Notes: generated from the letters alone by a model not told the origin. Positions 39,976 through 48,869 are shown, numbered from the stretch's first letter. The stretch is 64,000 nucleotides of DNA from Candidatus Defluviilinea gracilis (GCA_016716235.1 JADJWS010000001.1:1674001-1738000), one strand, 5' to 3'. A program made the numbers and translations.

Positions 39976-41358
39976 ATGAGCGACCAATATAAGTACGTAC
40001 TCACCGAAGCCGATATGCCCAAGGCTTGGTACAACATCAACCCGGATATGCCGGTCGACCCGGCCAAGACCGCCTGGAACGCGGTACTGCATCCCGGCAC
40101 CAAAGAGCCGGTGACGCCGGACTTTCTGGCGGTTTTATTCCCCATGAAATTCATCATGGAAGCGGTCAGCATGGACCGCTGGATCGATATCCCCGAACCG
40201 GTCCGCGAGATATACAAACTGTGGCGTCCGTCGCCTCTGTATCGCGCCCGCCGCCTCGAGAAGGCGCTCGACACGCCCGCCCATATTTACTATAAATATG
40301 AAGGGGTGTCGCCCGTCGGTTCGCATAAACCCAACACAGCCATTGCCCAGGCGTTTTACGCGAAAGAAGAAGGCGTCAAGGGATTCACGACCGAGACCGG
40401 CGCGGGGCAGTGGGGTTCGGCGATGTCTATGGCGTGCAACTTCTTTGATCTGGAATGCCATGTCTACATGGTGAAGGTTTCCTACAACCAGAAGCCATAC
40501 CGCCGCATCATTATGGAGAACTTCGGCGCGACGGTCACTCCCAGCCCGTCGAATAAAACCCAATACGGGCAAAAAGTGCTGGCGGAGGATCCCAACAGCC
40601 CCGGCTCGCTGGGCATTGCTATTTCGGAGGCGGTGGAAGCGGCGGCGACCTCCGGTGGCAAGTATAAATACTCCCTCGGTTCTGTGCTTGGACCCGTGCT
40701 CATGCACCAGACCGTCATTGGGTTGGAAGCCATCAAGCAGTTCGATATGGCTGGCGAATACCCGGATACGGTCATTGCCTGCGTCGGCGGCGGAAGCAAC
40801 TTCGCCGGGTTCACTTTCCCGTTCATCCACAAGAATCTGACCGAAGGCGCAAAGACGCGCGTCGTGGCTGTCGAACCTGCGGCCTGCCCGACGCTCACCA
40901 AAGGCAAATACGCCTTCGATTACGGCGATACCGCGCAGATGGCGCCCATCGTCAAAATGCACACGCTGGGGCACAACTTCGTGCCGGAGGGCATCCACGC
41001 CGGCGGATTGCGCTATCACGGCATGGCGCCGCACGTCTCCGCGCTGGTGGACAGCGGTCACATTGATGCGATTGCCATCGACCAGTTAGATACGTTCGAA
41101 GGCGCCTCCATATTCTCCAAGGCGGAAGGCATCGTCCCGGCGCCCGAATCGTCTCATGCCATTCGCGCCGCGATCAACGAGGCGTTGAAGTGCAAAGAAG
41201 AAGGCAAGAAGAAAGTGATTGCCTTCAACCTCTCCGGGCACGGTATCTTCGACCTGGCGGCGTACGATGAATATATGAAAGGAAACCTCCAACGCTTTGA
41301 ATACCCCGCTGAAAAGATCGAGGCTTCCATGAAGGAACTGCCGGAGGTCGCGCTCTAA
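39976..41358 (+). CDS. trpB: TrpB2-type tryptophan synthase beta subunit
   Basis: A 460-residue PLP enzyme. The extended N-terminus (TEADMPKAWYNINPDMP) and the motif EGVSPVGSHKPNTAIAQAF, with the PLP Lys at about 118, mark it as TrpB2 rather than the TrpA-partnered TrpB1. The phosphate loop CVGGGSNFAGFTFPF is at about residue 272. It joins indole to a three-carbon donor to give tryptophan. No trpA is nearby. TrpB2 of Sulfolobus was reported to prefer O-phosphoserine over serine, and the next gene resembles a kinase that makes O-phosphoserine. SD GAGGAG is 5 bases before the ATG. First large gene of the cluster. Confidence 0.9.
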   Translation: MSDQYKYVLTEADMPKAWYNINPDMPVDPAKTAWNAVLHPGTKEPVTPDFLAVLFPMKFIMEAVSMDRWIDIPEPVREIYKLWRPSPLYRARRLEKALDTPAHIYYKYEGVSPVGSHKPNTAIAQAFYAKEEGVKGFTTETGAGQWGSAMSMACNFFDLECHVYMVKVSYNQKPYRRIIMENFGATVTPSPSNKTQYGQKVLAEDPNSPGSLGIAISEAVEAAATSGGKYKYSLGSVLGPVLMHQTVIGLEAIKQFDMAGEYPDTVIACVGGGSNFAGFTFPFIHKNLTEGAKTRVVAVEPAACPTLTKGKYAFDYGDTAQMAPIVKMHTLGHNFVPEGIHAGGLRYHGMAPHVSALVDSGHIDAIAIDQLDTFEGASIFSKAEGIVPAPESSHAIRAAINEALKCKEEGKKKVIAFNLSGHGIFDLAAYDEYMKGNLQRFEYPAEKIEASMKELPEVAL

Positions 41359-41373
41359 CGAGCGGAATCTCTT

Positions 41374-41409
41374 ATTCATTCCTCCAACTGCGTAGTTGGA
41401 GGAATGAAT
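41374..41409 (+). promoter_or_regulatory. Perfect hairpin hiding the start of the SbnI-like gene
   Basis: ATTCATTCCTCCAACT and AGTTGGAGGAATGAAT form a perfect 16-bp stem with loop GCGT. The right arm contains both the GGAGG ribosome site and the ATG at 41404. It lies 15 bases after the TrpB2 stop. It could couple translation to the upstream gene or respond to temperature or a ligand; it may also be a dispersed palindrome that landed here. Confidence 0.75.
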
Positions 41410-42279
41410 ATTTCAGAAACACAGACAGTAGATGATTGGCTTGCTATGCGTACCCTTGAACCTTCTGAAATCCGTTTGCGGTTTGTGCCGCTCGAGACAT
41501 TATTACTGCATGAAGAGGATGATCCCTACCGCGTGCAACGGATCGTTGATTCCATCACGCGGGATGGGCTCCTGCGTAATCCGCCCATTGTGGCGGAATA
41601 TCAATCGAAATATATTGTTTTAGACGGGGCGACTCGCGTGACGGCGCTGAGGGCTATGGGCTTCCGCGACGCCATGGTCCAGATCGTGGAGTATGACAAA
41701 GAAACAGTAGACCTCAGCGTTTGGAACCACATCATCGTTGGTTTGTCTCCGGAGCATTTGCTTGCGGACCTTGCCGATATCGACGAGTTTACGATTGAAC
41801 CGATCGAGGACGCGACCGCCATTCAGCGATTGAACGCGCGGGATATCGAAGCCTGCATCATCATGCGCAACGGTTCCCAATTCGCCGTGTTGTGCGAGGG
41901 CGATGTGTGCGATAAGGCGGATCTGCTTTGTCAGTTGGTCTCGGTATATCGAGGGAAGGCGGAAGTCCATCGCACGGCGGCGATCAACATGCCGCTCCTG
42001 ATCGGGGAATACCCCAACCTTTCGGCGGTCATTGCGTTTCCCGCGTACGCGCCGTCGGATGTGGTTGAGATCGCCCTCAACGGGAGCAAAATTCCCATGG
42101 GGGTGACCCGGCATCTCATCCCGGGGCGAGCGTTGGGGTTGAATATCCCCATTGGGAAGTTTGACGATTCGACCTCCCTTGAAGAAAAAAATGCCTGGCT
42201 GGATGAAAGCATCCGCCAGAGATTGAAGGTGAACAAGATCCGGTTGTATCAGGAACCGGTATTTGTGTTCGATGAGTGA
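41404..42279 (+). CDS. SbnI/SerK-like free L-serine kinase (ParB/sulfiredoxin fold)
   Basis: A 291-residue protein. Residues 23-100 form a ParB/Srx-type fold: PLETLLLHEEDD then VLDGATRVTALRAMGF. The LHE Glu (E37) and DGxxR motif match those of SbnI, the Staphylococcus kinase that makes O-phosphoserine for SbnA, and of archaeal SerK. The C-terminal part, with IPMGVTRHLIPGRALGLNIPI, also resembles SbnI as I recall it. Chromosome-partition ParB features (helix-turn-helix, CTP box) are absent. Sitting between TrpB2 and IorA, it probably supplies O-phosphoserine to TrpB2. Its start is inside a perfect hairpin. The end overlaps the IorA start. Confidence 0.75.
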   Translation: MNISETQTVDDWLAMRTLEPSEIRLRFVPLETLLLHEEDDPYRVQRIVDSITRDGLLRNPPIVAEYQSKYIVLDGATRVTALRAMGFRDAMVQIVEYDKETVDLSVWNHIIVGLSPEHLLADLADIDEFTIEPIEDATAIQRLNARDIEACIIMRNGSQFAVLCEGDVCDKADLLCQLVSVYRGKAEVHRTAAINMPLLIGEYPNLSAVIAFPAYAPSDVVEIALNGSKIPMGVTRHLIPGRALGLNIPIGKFDDSTSLEEKNAWLDESIRQRLKVNKIRLYQEPVFVFDE

Positions 42280-44167
42280 ATGGATTATGACCTCTCAACT
42301 GATCACTGGAAACGAAGCGATCGCTTTGGGGATGGTGGAACAGGGGTGCCGCGTGGTGACCGCCTACCCTGGCACGCCAAGTTCTGAAATTTTGGCGGGG
42401 GTCATCAAATATAAAAAACGCCTCCGCCGCGACGTGTACGCGGAGTGGTCGGTCAACGAGAAGGTGGCGTTTGAAGTAGCGCTCGCCGCCAGTTGGACGG
42501 GACTGCGCGCCGCCGTCGCCATGAAACAGGTGGGATTGAACGTCGCATCGGACCCGCTGTTTAGCGCGGCATACACGGGCGTGAAGGGCGGGTTCGTCAT
42601 CATCCCCGCCGACGACCCTGGACCGCATTCCTCCCAGACCGAACAAGATTCAAGATTGCTGGCGCTTACCGCCAAAGTCCCCGTGTTCGACCCGTCCACG
42701 CCGGCCGAGGCGCGGGAGATGATCAAGGATGCGTTCGAACTTTCGGAGCGCTTCAAGATCCCCGTCATCGTGCGCCCGACGACGCGCTTGTGTCACGTCG
42801 TCAGCCCGAACGACGTGGACGAATCCGCGCCCGATGAAAAAATCCCCTCCGTCAAATTTCAGAAAGACCCGGTCCATTGGACTGCCACCCCCAAACTGCG
42901 CTTCAAACTTCATACGGAACTCAACCAGAAACTGAGCGACATCGCCGCTGAGTTTTCCAAATCCACATACAACGAAACGATCAACGCCGACGGCGGCGCG
43001 ATCGGGATCATCGCCTCGGGCGTCGCGTATCACACCGCCCATCAGGCGTTGAGCGAGTTGGGCGTCCGCGTTCCCATGCTCAAGATCGGGACGCCGTTCC
43101 CACTGCCATTATCTTTAATCGAAAATTTCTGCGCGTCGGTCAAAACCGTGATTGTGCTGGAAGAACCCGACGCGTGTATCGAACTGCAAATTGCGGACCG
43201 CAGCAACGTGAAGGGACGGCTCGACGGCGCGGTTCCCAACGCGGGCGAGTTGACTCCCGAAGTGATGTTCGCGATTTTGCACAAAGCCTTCACCGAAGCG
43301 GGGATGCAAGTCCACGCCGCGCCCGCAGACAGCGAACTGAGCGCGTTCCTCAAAACCCTGCCCATGCCCGTCAGGCGACCGCGCCTCTGCCCGGGCTGTT
43401 CGCATCGCTCCGCCTTTTACGCCATGAAGCGGACGTTCGGTCCGCGCGCCATTTACCCTGGCGATATCGGCTGTTACACGCTGGGGACGAATCTCCGCGC
43501 GGTGGATACCTTTGTGGATATGGGCGCTTCGATCACGATGGCGAACGGATTCTTCCAAGCCAACCGACTCGCCAACGACGAGCGCGTCATCATGGCGACC
43601 ATCGGCGACTCGACCTTTTTACATTCGGGCATCCCGCCGCTGATCAACGCCGTCCACACGGGGGCGCGGTTTGTGTTGTTGATCCTCGATAACCACACCA
43701 CGGCAATGACGGGTTTTCAGCCGACTGCCGCGAACGACTATCTCGCCGACGGCTCCGACGCGCCGCGCAAAGTTTCCATCCCCGATCTGGTTCGCGCCTG
43801 CGGGGTCGAATACCTCAAAGTGACCGACCCGTACGAGCAGGAGGATTTCGCCGAAATCCTGAAAGAGGCGCAGGCGCACGCGCAATCTCCGAATGGAGGC
43901 GTGGCGGTCGTCATCGCGGACCGCCCGTGCGTGTTGTACGACAAGGAGCCGATTCTGGAAAATCCGCTGCCCGTCGTCATCACCGAAGAATGCGACGGAT
44001 GCCGCTTCTGCACGGAGGCGTTTGAATGTCCCGCGCTGGTTCTGCGCGCCGACGGCAGCCGCGTGGATATTGATTACACCATCTGCGTGGACTGCGGTCA
44101 GTGCATTGACGCCTGCCACAAGGGATTCATCGTCCCGAAGATTGCCGAGATGGCGGGTTCGGTATGA
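42272..44167 (+). CDS. iorA: Indolepyruvate ferredoxin oxidoreductase, alpha subunit
   Basis: A 631-residue protein of the IorA type. It has the pyrimidine domain (LITGNEAIALGMVEQG, YPGTPSSEI), the VKGGFVIIPADDPGPHSSQ region, the central domain, a ThDP-binding domain (CPGCSHRSAFYAMKR, GDIGCYTLG, GDSTFLHSGIPPLINAV) and at the C-terminus two [4Fe-4S] motifs (CDGCRFC and CVDCGQCIDAC). With IorB it decarboxylates indolepyruvate to indoleacetyl-CoA and reduces ferredoxin; it also accepts other aryl pyruvates. Start 42272 overlaps the kinase stop; 42287 is an alternative. Both motifs for Fe-S binding appear intact, though the first has CxxCxxC then a longer gap to its last Cys. Confidence 0.92.
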   Translation: MSEWIMTSQLITGNEAIALGMVEQGCRVVTAYPGTPSSEILAGVIKYKKRLRRDVYAEWSVNEKVAFEVALAASWTGLRAAVAMKQVGLNVASDPLFSAAYTGVKGGFVIIPADDPGPHSSQTEQDSRLLALTAKVPVFDPSTPAEAREMIKDAFELSERFKIPVIVRPTTRLCHVVSPNDVDESAPDEKIPSVKFQKDPVHWTATPKLRFKLHTELNQKLSDIAAEFSKSTYNETINADGGAIGIIASGVAYHTAHQALSELGVRVPMLKIGTPFPLPLSLIENFCASVKTVIVLEEPDACIELQIADRSNVKGRLDGAVPNAGELTPEVMFAILHKAFTEAGMQVHAAPADSELSAFLKTLPMPVRRPRLCPGCSHRSAFYAMKRTFGPRAIYPGDIGCYTLGTNLRAVDTFVDMGASITMANGFFQANRLANDERVIMATIGDSTFLHSGIPPLINAVHTGARFVLLILDNHTTAMTGFQPTAANDYLADGSDAPRKVSIPDLVRACGVEYLKVTDPYEQEDFAEILKEAQAHAQSPNGGVAVVIADRPCVLYDKEPILENPLPVVITEECDGCRFCTEAFECPALVLRADGSRVDIDYTICVDCGQCIDACHKGFIVPKIAEMAGSV

Positions 44168-44224
44168 AGCATAAAGAGAGCCAATTGCAATCATGATGAA
44201 GGGTTGTGTTTCGTTCCACTATAG

Positions 44225-44292
44225 ACCACGGAGACGCTGAGTCACGGAGTCTTTAATAAATTTTTCTCGGTGTCTCCGTGTCTCGGTGGTTT
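44225..44292. repeat. Intergenic palindrome, ACCACGGAGAC... family
   Basis: ACCACGGAGACGCTGAGT pairs imperfectly with CTCGGTGTCTCCGTGTCTCGGTGGT around an A/T-rich centre. It fills most of the 248-base iorA-iorB gap; no gene is seen there. Confidence 0.7.
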
Positions 44293-44415
44293 GGTATGTG
44301 CAGTTAAGGTTAATGGCTTGATTTTCAGAAGAAAACAATATCCGACTTTCTTTCATAAAAGAGGCAGAGCTGTGCAAAGCCCCCTGTGGGTTAGCCCGCC
44401 GAAACATTGATTAAC

Positions 44416-45066
44416 ATGAACTCAACCAACGAACGCAAGGTCATCATCACGGGCATCGGCGGGCAGGGGATCGTCTTTCTCACGCGCCTGCTTTCGCAAA
44501 CCGCGCTCGAACTTGGGCAGGGCGTGGTCGTCTCTGAAACGCATGGGATGAGTCAACGCGGCGGCTCGGTCATCTCGCATCTCAAGATCAACGGAAGCGA
44601 CGCGCCGCTCATCCAGCGCGGCTCGGCGGATGTGATGATCGCCCTGGATGCGGGCGAAGCCACGCAAAACCTCGACTTCATGCGCCGCGGCGGGGCGGTC
44701 TTCGTCAACAGCGCCGAAGGGTTGCACGCGAGTCTCGCGCCGCATCTCGAACGGTTGGACATCCGCGTTTTGAATTATCCCGCCACCGCAGTCGCCGTCG
44801 AGTTGGGTTCGCCCGCCGCCGCAAATATCGTGATGGCGGGGTTCGTCGCGGCGTTTTCTGTTTTGGGTCTTCCCTACGAAGACATGATTCAAACGCTCAA
44901 ACAAATTTCCAAAAAGGGAAGCGAGAACAATTTGCGGGCGATCCACGCGGGCTTCGAGGCGGGGAAGAAAATGAACGAGGAAGAAATGAAACACAAAGGA
45001 CACGAAGTACACAAAGGGGAGGAAGAAAATCAAGTTGTGAGGGTTTTCCCTTCACAACCTTCGTGA
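44416..45066 (+). CDS. iorB: Indolepyruvate ferredoxin oxidoreductase, beta subunit
   Basis: A 216-residue gamma-type oxidoreductase subunit: VIITGIGGQGIVFLTRLLSQ, SETHGMSQRGGSVISHLKI and NIVMAGFVAAFSVLGLP are the family marks. It completes the IorAB enzyme that makes indoleacetyl-CoA. The last 25-30 residues (KHKGHEVHKGEEENQVV and onward) are coded by the left arm of an intergenic palindrome, so the natural stop was replaced by repeat-derived sequence. A TTG at 44407 is an alternative start. The gap to iorA is 248 bases. Confidence 0.92.
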   Translation: MNSTNERKVIITGIGGQGIVFLTRLLSQTALELGQGVVVSETHGMSQRGGSVISHLKINGSDAPLIQRGSADVMIALDAGEATQNLDFMRRGGAVFVNSAEGLHASLAPHLERLDIRVLNYPATAVAVELGSPAAANIVMAGFVAAFSVLGLPYEDMIQTLKQISKKGSENNLRAIHAGFEAGKKMNEEEMKHKGHEVHKGEEENQVVRVFPSQPS

Positions 45067-45088
45067 CCTTTGTGACCTTCGTGGTTAA
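44989..45088. repeat. Palindrome of the CACGAAGTACACAAAGG family overlapping the iorB end
   Basis: AACACAAAGGACACGAAGTA in the left arm pairs with CCTTCGTGACCTTTGTGACC in the right arm. The left arm is translated as the iorB tail. Confidence 0.75.
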
Positions 45089-45114
45089 AAGGTTTTCAGA
45101 ACCACACTCATATC

Positions 45115-45960
45115 ATGAACACATTCGACCACTTCACCCCCGCCACACTATCCGAAGCGCTTTCGATTCTGTCCGAGCGCAATGGGAACGCCGCCGTTAT
45201 CGCGGGCGGCACCGACCTGCTTCTCAGGATGAAAAATCATATCCTCAAGCCCGCCGCCGTGCTCAACGTCAAGCGCATCCCCGAACTGCGCGCGCTGTCG
45301 TTCGATTCCAATGAAGGACTGCGCCTCGGCGCTCTCACCACGCTGAGGGATTTAACCCGCTCGCCGCTCATCCGCGACTTTTATCCTGTTCTCGCCATCG
45401 CGGCGGGACTCATGGCGTCGGAGCAGATTCGCAGTCTTGCGACGCTGGGCGGCAACTTGTGCAACGCCTCGCCATCCGCAGACCTCGCCCCGCCTCTCAT
45501 CGCGCTGGATGCGGTTGCCTGTCTCGTCAGCCTTTCCTCCGAGCGACAGATTCCGCTCGCCGAATTTTTTACGGGTCCTGGCAGGTCCGTTTTGCAAAAG
45601 GGCGAGTTATTAAAAGAGATCATCGTCCCGCCGCCGCAGGGGCAGACGGCGTATCTCAAACATTCGCCGCGCGCCTTCATGGACATTGCCATCGTCGGCG
45701 CGGCTGTGCGGATTCAACAACAGGGCGGCAAATGCCGTCAGGCGCGGATCGTGTTGGGGGCGGTCGCGCCAACTCCACTTCGGGTGAGAAGCGGGGAAGA
45801 GTCGCTGGAGGGAAAAACGCTGACAGGCGAGATCATCCGCCAAGCCGCGACAATATCCGCCGAGTCGTGTTCCCCCATCAGCGACGTGAGAAGCGCGGCG
45901 TGGTATCGCAAACGCATGGTGGAAGTTTTGGTCCGCAGAGGCATCGAGGCAACGTTATGA
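45115..45960 (+). CDS. Molybdenum hydroxylase, FAD-binding (medium) subunit
   Basis: A 281-residue FAD_binding_5 / CO_deh_flav_C protein. AGGTDLLLRMKN and TLGGNLCNASPSADLAPPLIAL are the two FAD-binding signatures, and the C-terminal domain ends near SDVRSAAWYRKRMVEVLVRR. It passes electrons between the Fe-S subunit and an external acceptor in xanthine dehydrogenase family enzymes. It lacks the extra [4Fe-4S] loop expected of 4-hydroxybenzoyl-CoA reductase, which argues against that enzyme. Its stop overlaps the small subunit start by 4 bases. In this context it should serve C2 hydroxylation of the indole ring of indoleacetate. Confidence 0.88.
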   Translation: MNTFDHFTPATLSEALSILSERNGNAAVIAGGTDLLLRMKNHILKPAAVLNVKRIPELRALSFDSNEGLRLGALTTLRDLTRSPLIRDFYPVLAIAAGLMASEQIRSLATLGGNLCNASPSADLAPPLIALDAVACLVSLSSERQIPLAEFFTGPGRSVLQKGELLKEIIVPPPQGQTAYLKHSPRAFMDIAIVGAAVRIQQQGGKCRQARIVLGAVAPTPLRVRSGEESLEGKTLTGEIIRQAATISAESCSPISDVRSAAWYRKRMVEVLVRRGIEATL

Positions 45961-46424
45961 AATTGCTGATCACACTTACGGTGAATGGCGACGCGCATGA
46001 AGTGTATGTTGACGCGCGCCGAAGTTTACTGGACGTTCTGCGGAACGAACTCGGCTTGATGGGCGCGCACCGCGGATGCGACTCGGGCGATTGCGGCGCG
46101 TGCACGGTCATCGCAGACGGCGCGCCTGCGACTGCGTGCATGATGCTGGCGGCAGATTGGAACGGCGCGGAGATTCTCACTGTCGAGGGACTCGCAACAG
46201 AGGGGCAGTTGCATCCCATTCAACGCGCGCTGGTCGAGAAGGGCGGCATTCAATGCGGCTTTTGCACGCCAGGTTTTGTGATGAACATCAAAGCGCTGTT
46301 GGATGAAAACCCCAAGCCAACCGAAGCCGAAGCGCGGGCGTGGCTGGCGGGCAATCTCTGCCGATGCACGGGGTACGCGAAAATCATCGAAGCGGTGATG
46401 AGCGTTGCGGAGGGAAGAGCATGA
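45957..46424 (+). CDS. Molybdenum hydroxylase, [2Fe-2S] (small) subunit
   Basis: A 155-residue protein with two [2Fe-2S] sites. The plant-ferredoxin-like one has CDSGDCGACT and a fourth Cys near TACMM; the second, in the helical domain, has CGFCTPG and CRCTGY. Length and order match CoxS/XdhC-type subunits. It carries electrons from the molybdenum site to FAD. ATG overlaps the upstream stop, and its own TGA overlaps the large subunit start, so all three subunits are made together. Confidence 0.93.
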   Translation: MKLLITLTVNGDAHEVYVDARRSLLDVLRNELGLMGAHRGCDSGDCGACTVIADGAPATACMMLAADWNGAEILTVEGLATEGQLHPIQRALVEKGGIQCGFCTPGFVMNIKALLDENPKPTEAEARAWLAGNLCRCTGYAKIIEAVMSVAEGRA

Positions 46425-48757
46425 CGGACGCGCCGCTCATCGGTCAACGCATTCCCAAACTGGACGCGCCCAGCAAGGCGGCGGGCAAGACCACCTATGG
46501 TCACGATGTGCGCCTGCCAGGCATGTTGCATGGGCGCATTTTATATTCGCGGTATCCGCACGCCAAGATCGTTCGCATGGACACCTCCCGCGCCGAGAAA
46601 TTGCGCGGCGTCAAATGCGTGTTGACGTTCAAAGATAATCCGCCGCATTTGTTCGGTTACGGCAAGGATAACAAGCCGTTCAAGGATATTGCGCGAAGTC
46701 TGCGCGACGAGATCGCGGGTGTGGTCGCAACCGACGCCGACATCGCCGAAGAAGCGCTGTCGCTCATCGAAGTGGATTACGAACTTCTGCCGAATGTCTT
46801 TTCGCCGCGCGAAGCGCTGATGGAATCCGCGCCGTTGATTCACCCCGAACACAAGTCGAATTTGTTCCAGCGCTACAACTACTCGCACGGCGATCTGGCG
46901 CGGGGCGAGAGCGAGTCGGCGGTTGTGGTGGAGGAGAAATTTTTGCTTCCGTATGTCTCGCATGTGTGCATGGAGACCAGCGTGGTCGTGGCGCAGTTCG
47001 ATCATCGGGAGCATTTGACTCTTTGGAGCACGACGCAAATCCCGTTTTTGTTACAGCGCGATCTATCCGAAGCGTTGAACATTCCTGGGAGCGCGGTCCG
47101 CATCATTCAAACCGCCGTCGGCGGCGCGTTCGGGCGCGGGTTGGACATCTATCCCTACGAACCCATCGCGGCGTTGATGTCGCGCAAGACGGGTCAGCCT
47201 GTGCGCGTGGCGTTCTCGCGCGAGGAGGAATTTTTGGCGGGTCCTGCCCGCCAGCCAGCGGAAGTGACCGCGCGGGCGGGCGCAAAAGCGGATGGGACGC
47301 TCACCTTCAGGGATGTGTCGTGTATGTTGGATGTGGGCGCGTACATCTCGTGGGGAACGGTCACGCCGCTGGTGATGATGGAGACCACCGCTTCGTTATA
47401 TCAAGTTCCTCACGCGCGCTTCACAGCGGACTGCGTGTACACCAACAACCTCATCACGGGCGCGATGCGCGGATACGGCAACCCGCAATCCACGTTCGTC
47501 ATCGAAACGCTGATGGATCGTCTCGCCGAAGCGTTGAACATGGACCCTGTGGACTTCCGTATCCTGAACGCGAACGTGCCCAACTCCACCACGCCGCAGG
47601 GATTGGTGATCACCTCCTGCGGGTTGAAGGAATGTCTCGAAGCGGTCGCCGCGAGCGCGGACCAAAGCGTCGCGCAGAAAGCGCCGACAACTTCAGCGAA
47701 GCAACCTTCGGCATTTGAACTCGGCAACAATGGAAACCTGCCGCCGCACATCAAACGGGGAATCGGATTCGCCTCCACGCTGAACGTCGGCGGCGGGGCG
47801 CGCATCTATCGCAGTGACGGCTGTGGGGCGACGGTCAAAGTGGACGACTTCGGTCACGTCACGCTGGTGACTGGCTCGACGGAAATCGGTCAGGGGTCGG
47901 AGACGGTGCTGGCACAGATCGTGGCGCAGACGCTGGGCGCGCAGATCGAAAACGTGACGGTGTTGAACAGCGATACCGACATCAAACCCTGGGATGTGGG
48001 AGTCCACGCCAGCAGGACGACGTTCATCGCGGGCAATGCCGCGTACCTCGCCGCGGTGGATGCGCGGAATCAAATCTTCGAGACGGCTTCGCAATTGCTC
48101 GGCGTCGGCGTGGATCAACTGTCCGCGAGCGCGGGGCAGGTCTCCGTCAAGAATGAAGCGGGGAAGTCCATCTCATTGGAACAGGTTGCCCGTCGTCGTC
48201 ATTTCAAGGAGGGCGGCAAGGTTATCCTCGGCGAAGGCTGGTACGACCCGCCGACTCAACTGGTGGATAAGGATACGTATAAAGGAAATATTTCGGCGGC
48301 GTACGGCTTCGGCGCGCAAATGGCGGAAGTGGAAGTGGATACCGAAACGGGCAAGGTGCGCGTGTTGCGGCTGGCGTGCGCGAACGACGTCGGTCATGCG
48401 ATCAACCCGATGGCGGTGGAGGGGCAGATCGAAGGCGGGGCGCAGATGGGGTTGGGCTATGCGTTGACCGAGGAGTTGATCGTGAAAGATGGAAAAGTGA
48501 TGAACCCCGACCTGCTCGATTACCGCCTGTTCACCTCCGCCGATATGCCGATCATCGAAACGCACATCATCGAGACCGACGACCCTGGCGGCCCGTTCGG
48601 CGCGAAGGGCGTGGGTGAGATGGGCGGCACGCCGACCGCCGCCGCGATTGCGAACGCGATCTACGACGCGGTGGGCGCGCGCATGATCCAACTGCCGATG
48701 ACTCCCGAGCGCGTGCTGGCGGCGTTGGATGTGAAAGAAAAGGGAGCGGTTCTTTAG
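46421..48757 (+). CDS. Molybdenum hydroxylase, molybdopterin-binding (large) subunit
   Basis: A 778-residue xanthine dehydrogenase family catalytic subunit. Signs are GQRIPKLDAPSKAAGKTTYGHDV at the start, the cofactor-binding QTAVGGAFGRG, AMRGYGNPQSTFVIE, VTLVTGSTEIGQGSETVLAQIVA, and the catalytic Glu in KGVGEMGGTPTAAAIANAI near the end. These enzymes hydroxylate electron-poor or heteroaromatic carbons using water. In the known anaerobic indoleacetate pathway a molybdenum enzyme forms 2-oxoindoleacetate; that is the role I infer here from the neighbours. The loop around residues 410-440 (QKAPTTSAKQPSAFELGN) is low complexity and probably variable. MCD-cofactor genes are not in the window. Confidence 0.9.
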   Translation: MTDAPLIGQRIPKLDAPSKAAGKTTYGHDVRLPGMLHGRILYSRYPHAKIVRMDTSRAEKLRGVKCVLTFKDNPPHLFGYGKDNKPFKDIARSLRDEIAGVVATDADIAEEALSLIEVDYELLPNVFSPREALMESAPLIHPEHKSNLFQRYNYSHGDLARGESESAVVVEEKFLLPYVSHVCMETSVVVAQFDHREHLTLWSTTQIPFLLQRDLSEALNIPGSAVRIIQTAVGGAFGRGLDIYPYEPIAALMSRKTGQPVRVAFSREEEFLAGPARQPAEVTARAGAKADGTLTFRDVSCMLDVGAYISWGTVTPLVMMETTASLYQVPHARFTADCVYTNNLITGAMRGYGNPQSTFVIETLMDRLAEALNMDPVDFRILNANVPNSTTPQGLVITSCGLKECLEAVAASADQSVAQKAPTTSAKQPSAFELGNNGNLPPHIKRGIGFASTLNVGGGARIYRSDGCGATVKVDDFGHVTLVTGSTEIGQGSETVLAQIVAQTLGAQIENVTVLNSDTDIKPWDVGVHASRTTFIAGNAAYLAAVDARNQIFETASQLLGVGVDQLSASAGQVSVKNEAGKSISLEQVARRRHFKEGGKVILGEGWYDPPTQLVDKDTYKGNISAAYGFGAQMAEVEVDTETGKVRVLRLACANDVGHAINPMAVEGQIEGGAQMGLGYALTEELIVKDGKVMNPDLLDYRLFTSADMPIIETHIIETDDPGGPFGAKGVGEMGGTPTAAAIANAIYDAVGARMIQLPMTPERVLAALDVKEKGAVL

Positions 48758-48758
48758 G

Positions 48759-48830
48759 GGACGCAGAAAAACGCAGAGAACGCAGATTCTTCTTTTTTGA
48801 ATCCGCGTTCATTGGCGTTTATCCGCGTCC
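48759..48830. repeat. Palindrome of the GGACGCAGAAAAACGC family
   Basis: GGACGCAGAAAAACGCAG pairs imperfectly with GGCGTTTATCCGCGTCC across an A/T centre. It sits between the hydroxylase and aminotransferase genes. Confidence 0.7.
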
Positions 48831-48869
48831 AATTTTGAAGGTATAACGCGCGAGAGCCAAGGAGAAAGA

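Noticed and set aside
41404..42279. ParB-like protein as a chromosome-partition gene
   Set aside because: There is no parA, no parS-like site, and the ParB DNA-binding region is missing; the SbnI-type motifs and context fit better.
45115..48757. Mo enzyme as 4-hydroxybenzoyl-CoA reductase or CO dehydrogenase
   Set aside because: The FAD subunit lacks the extra Cys loop of HcrB, and the large subunit does not show the CO dehydrogenase AYRCSFR active-site loop; context favours indolic substrate, though this is not proven.
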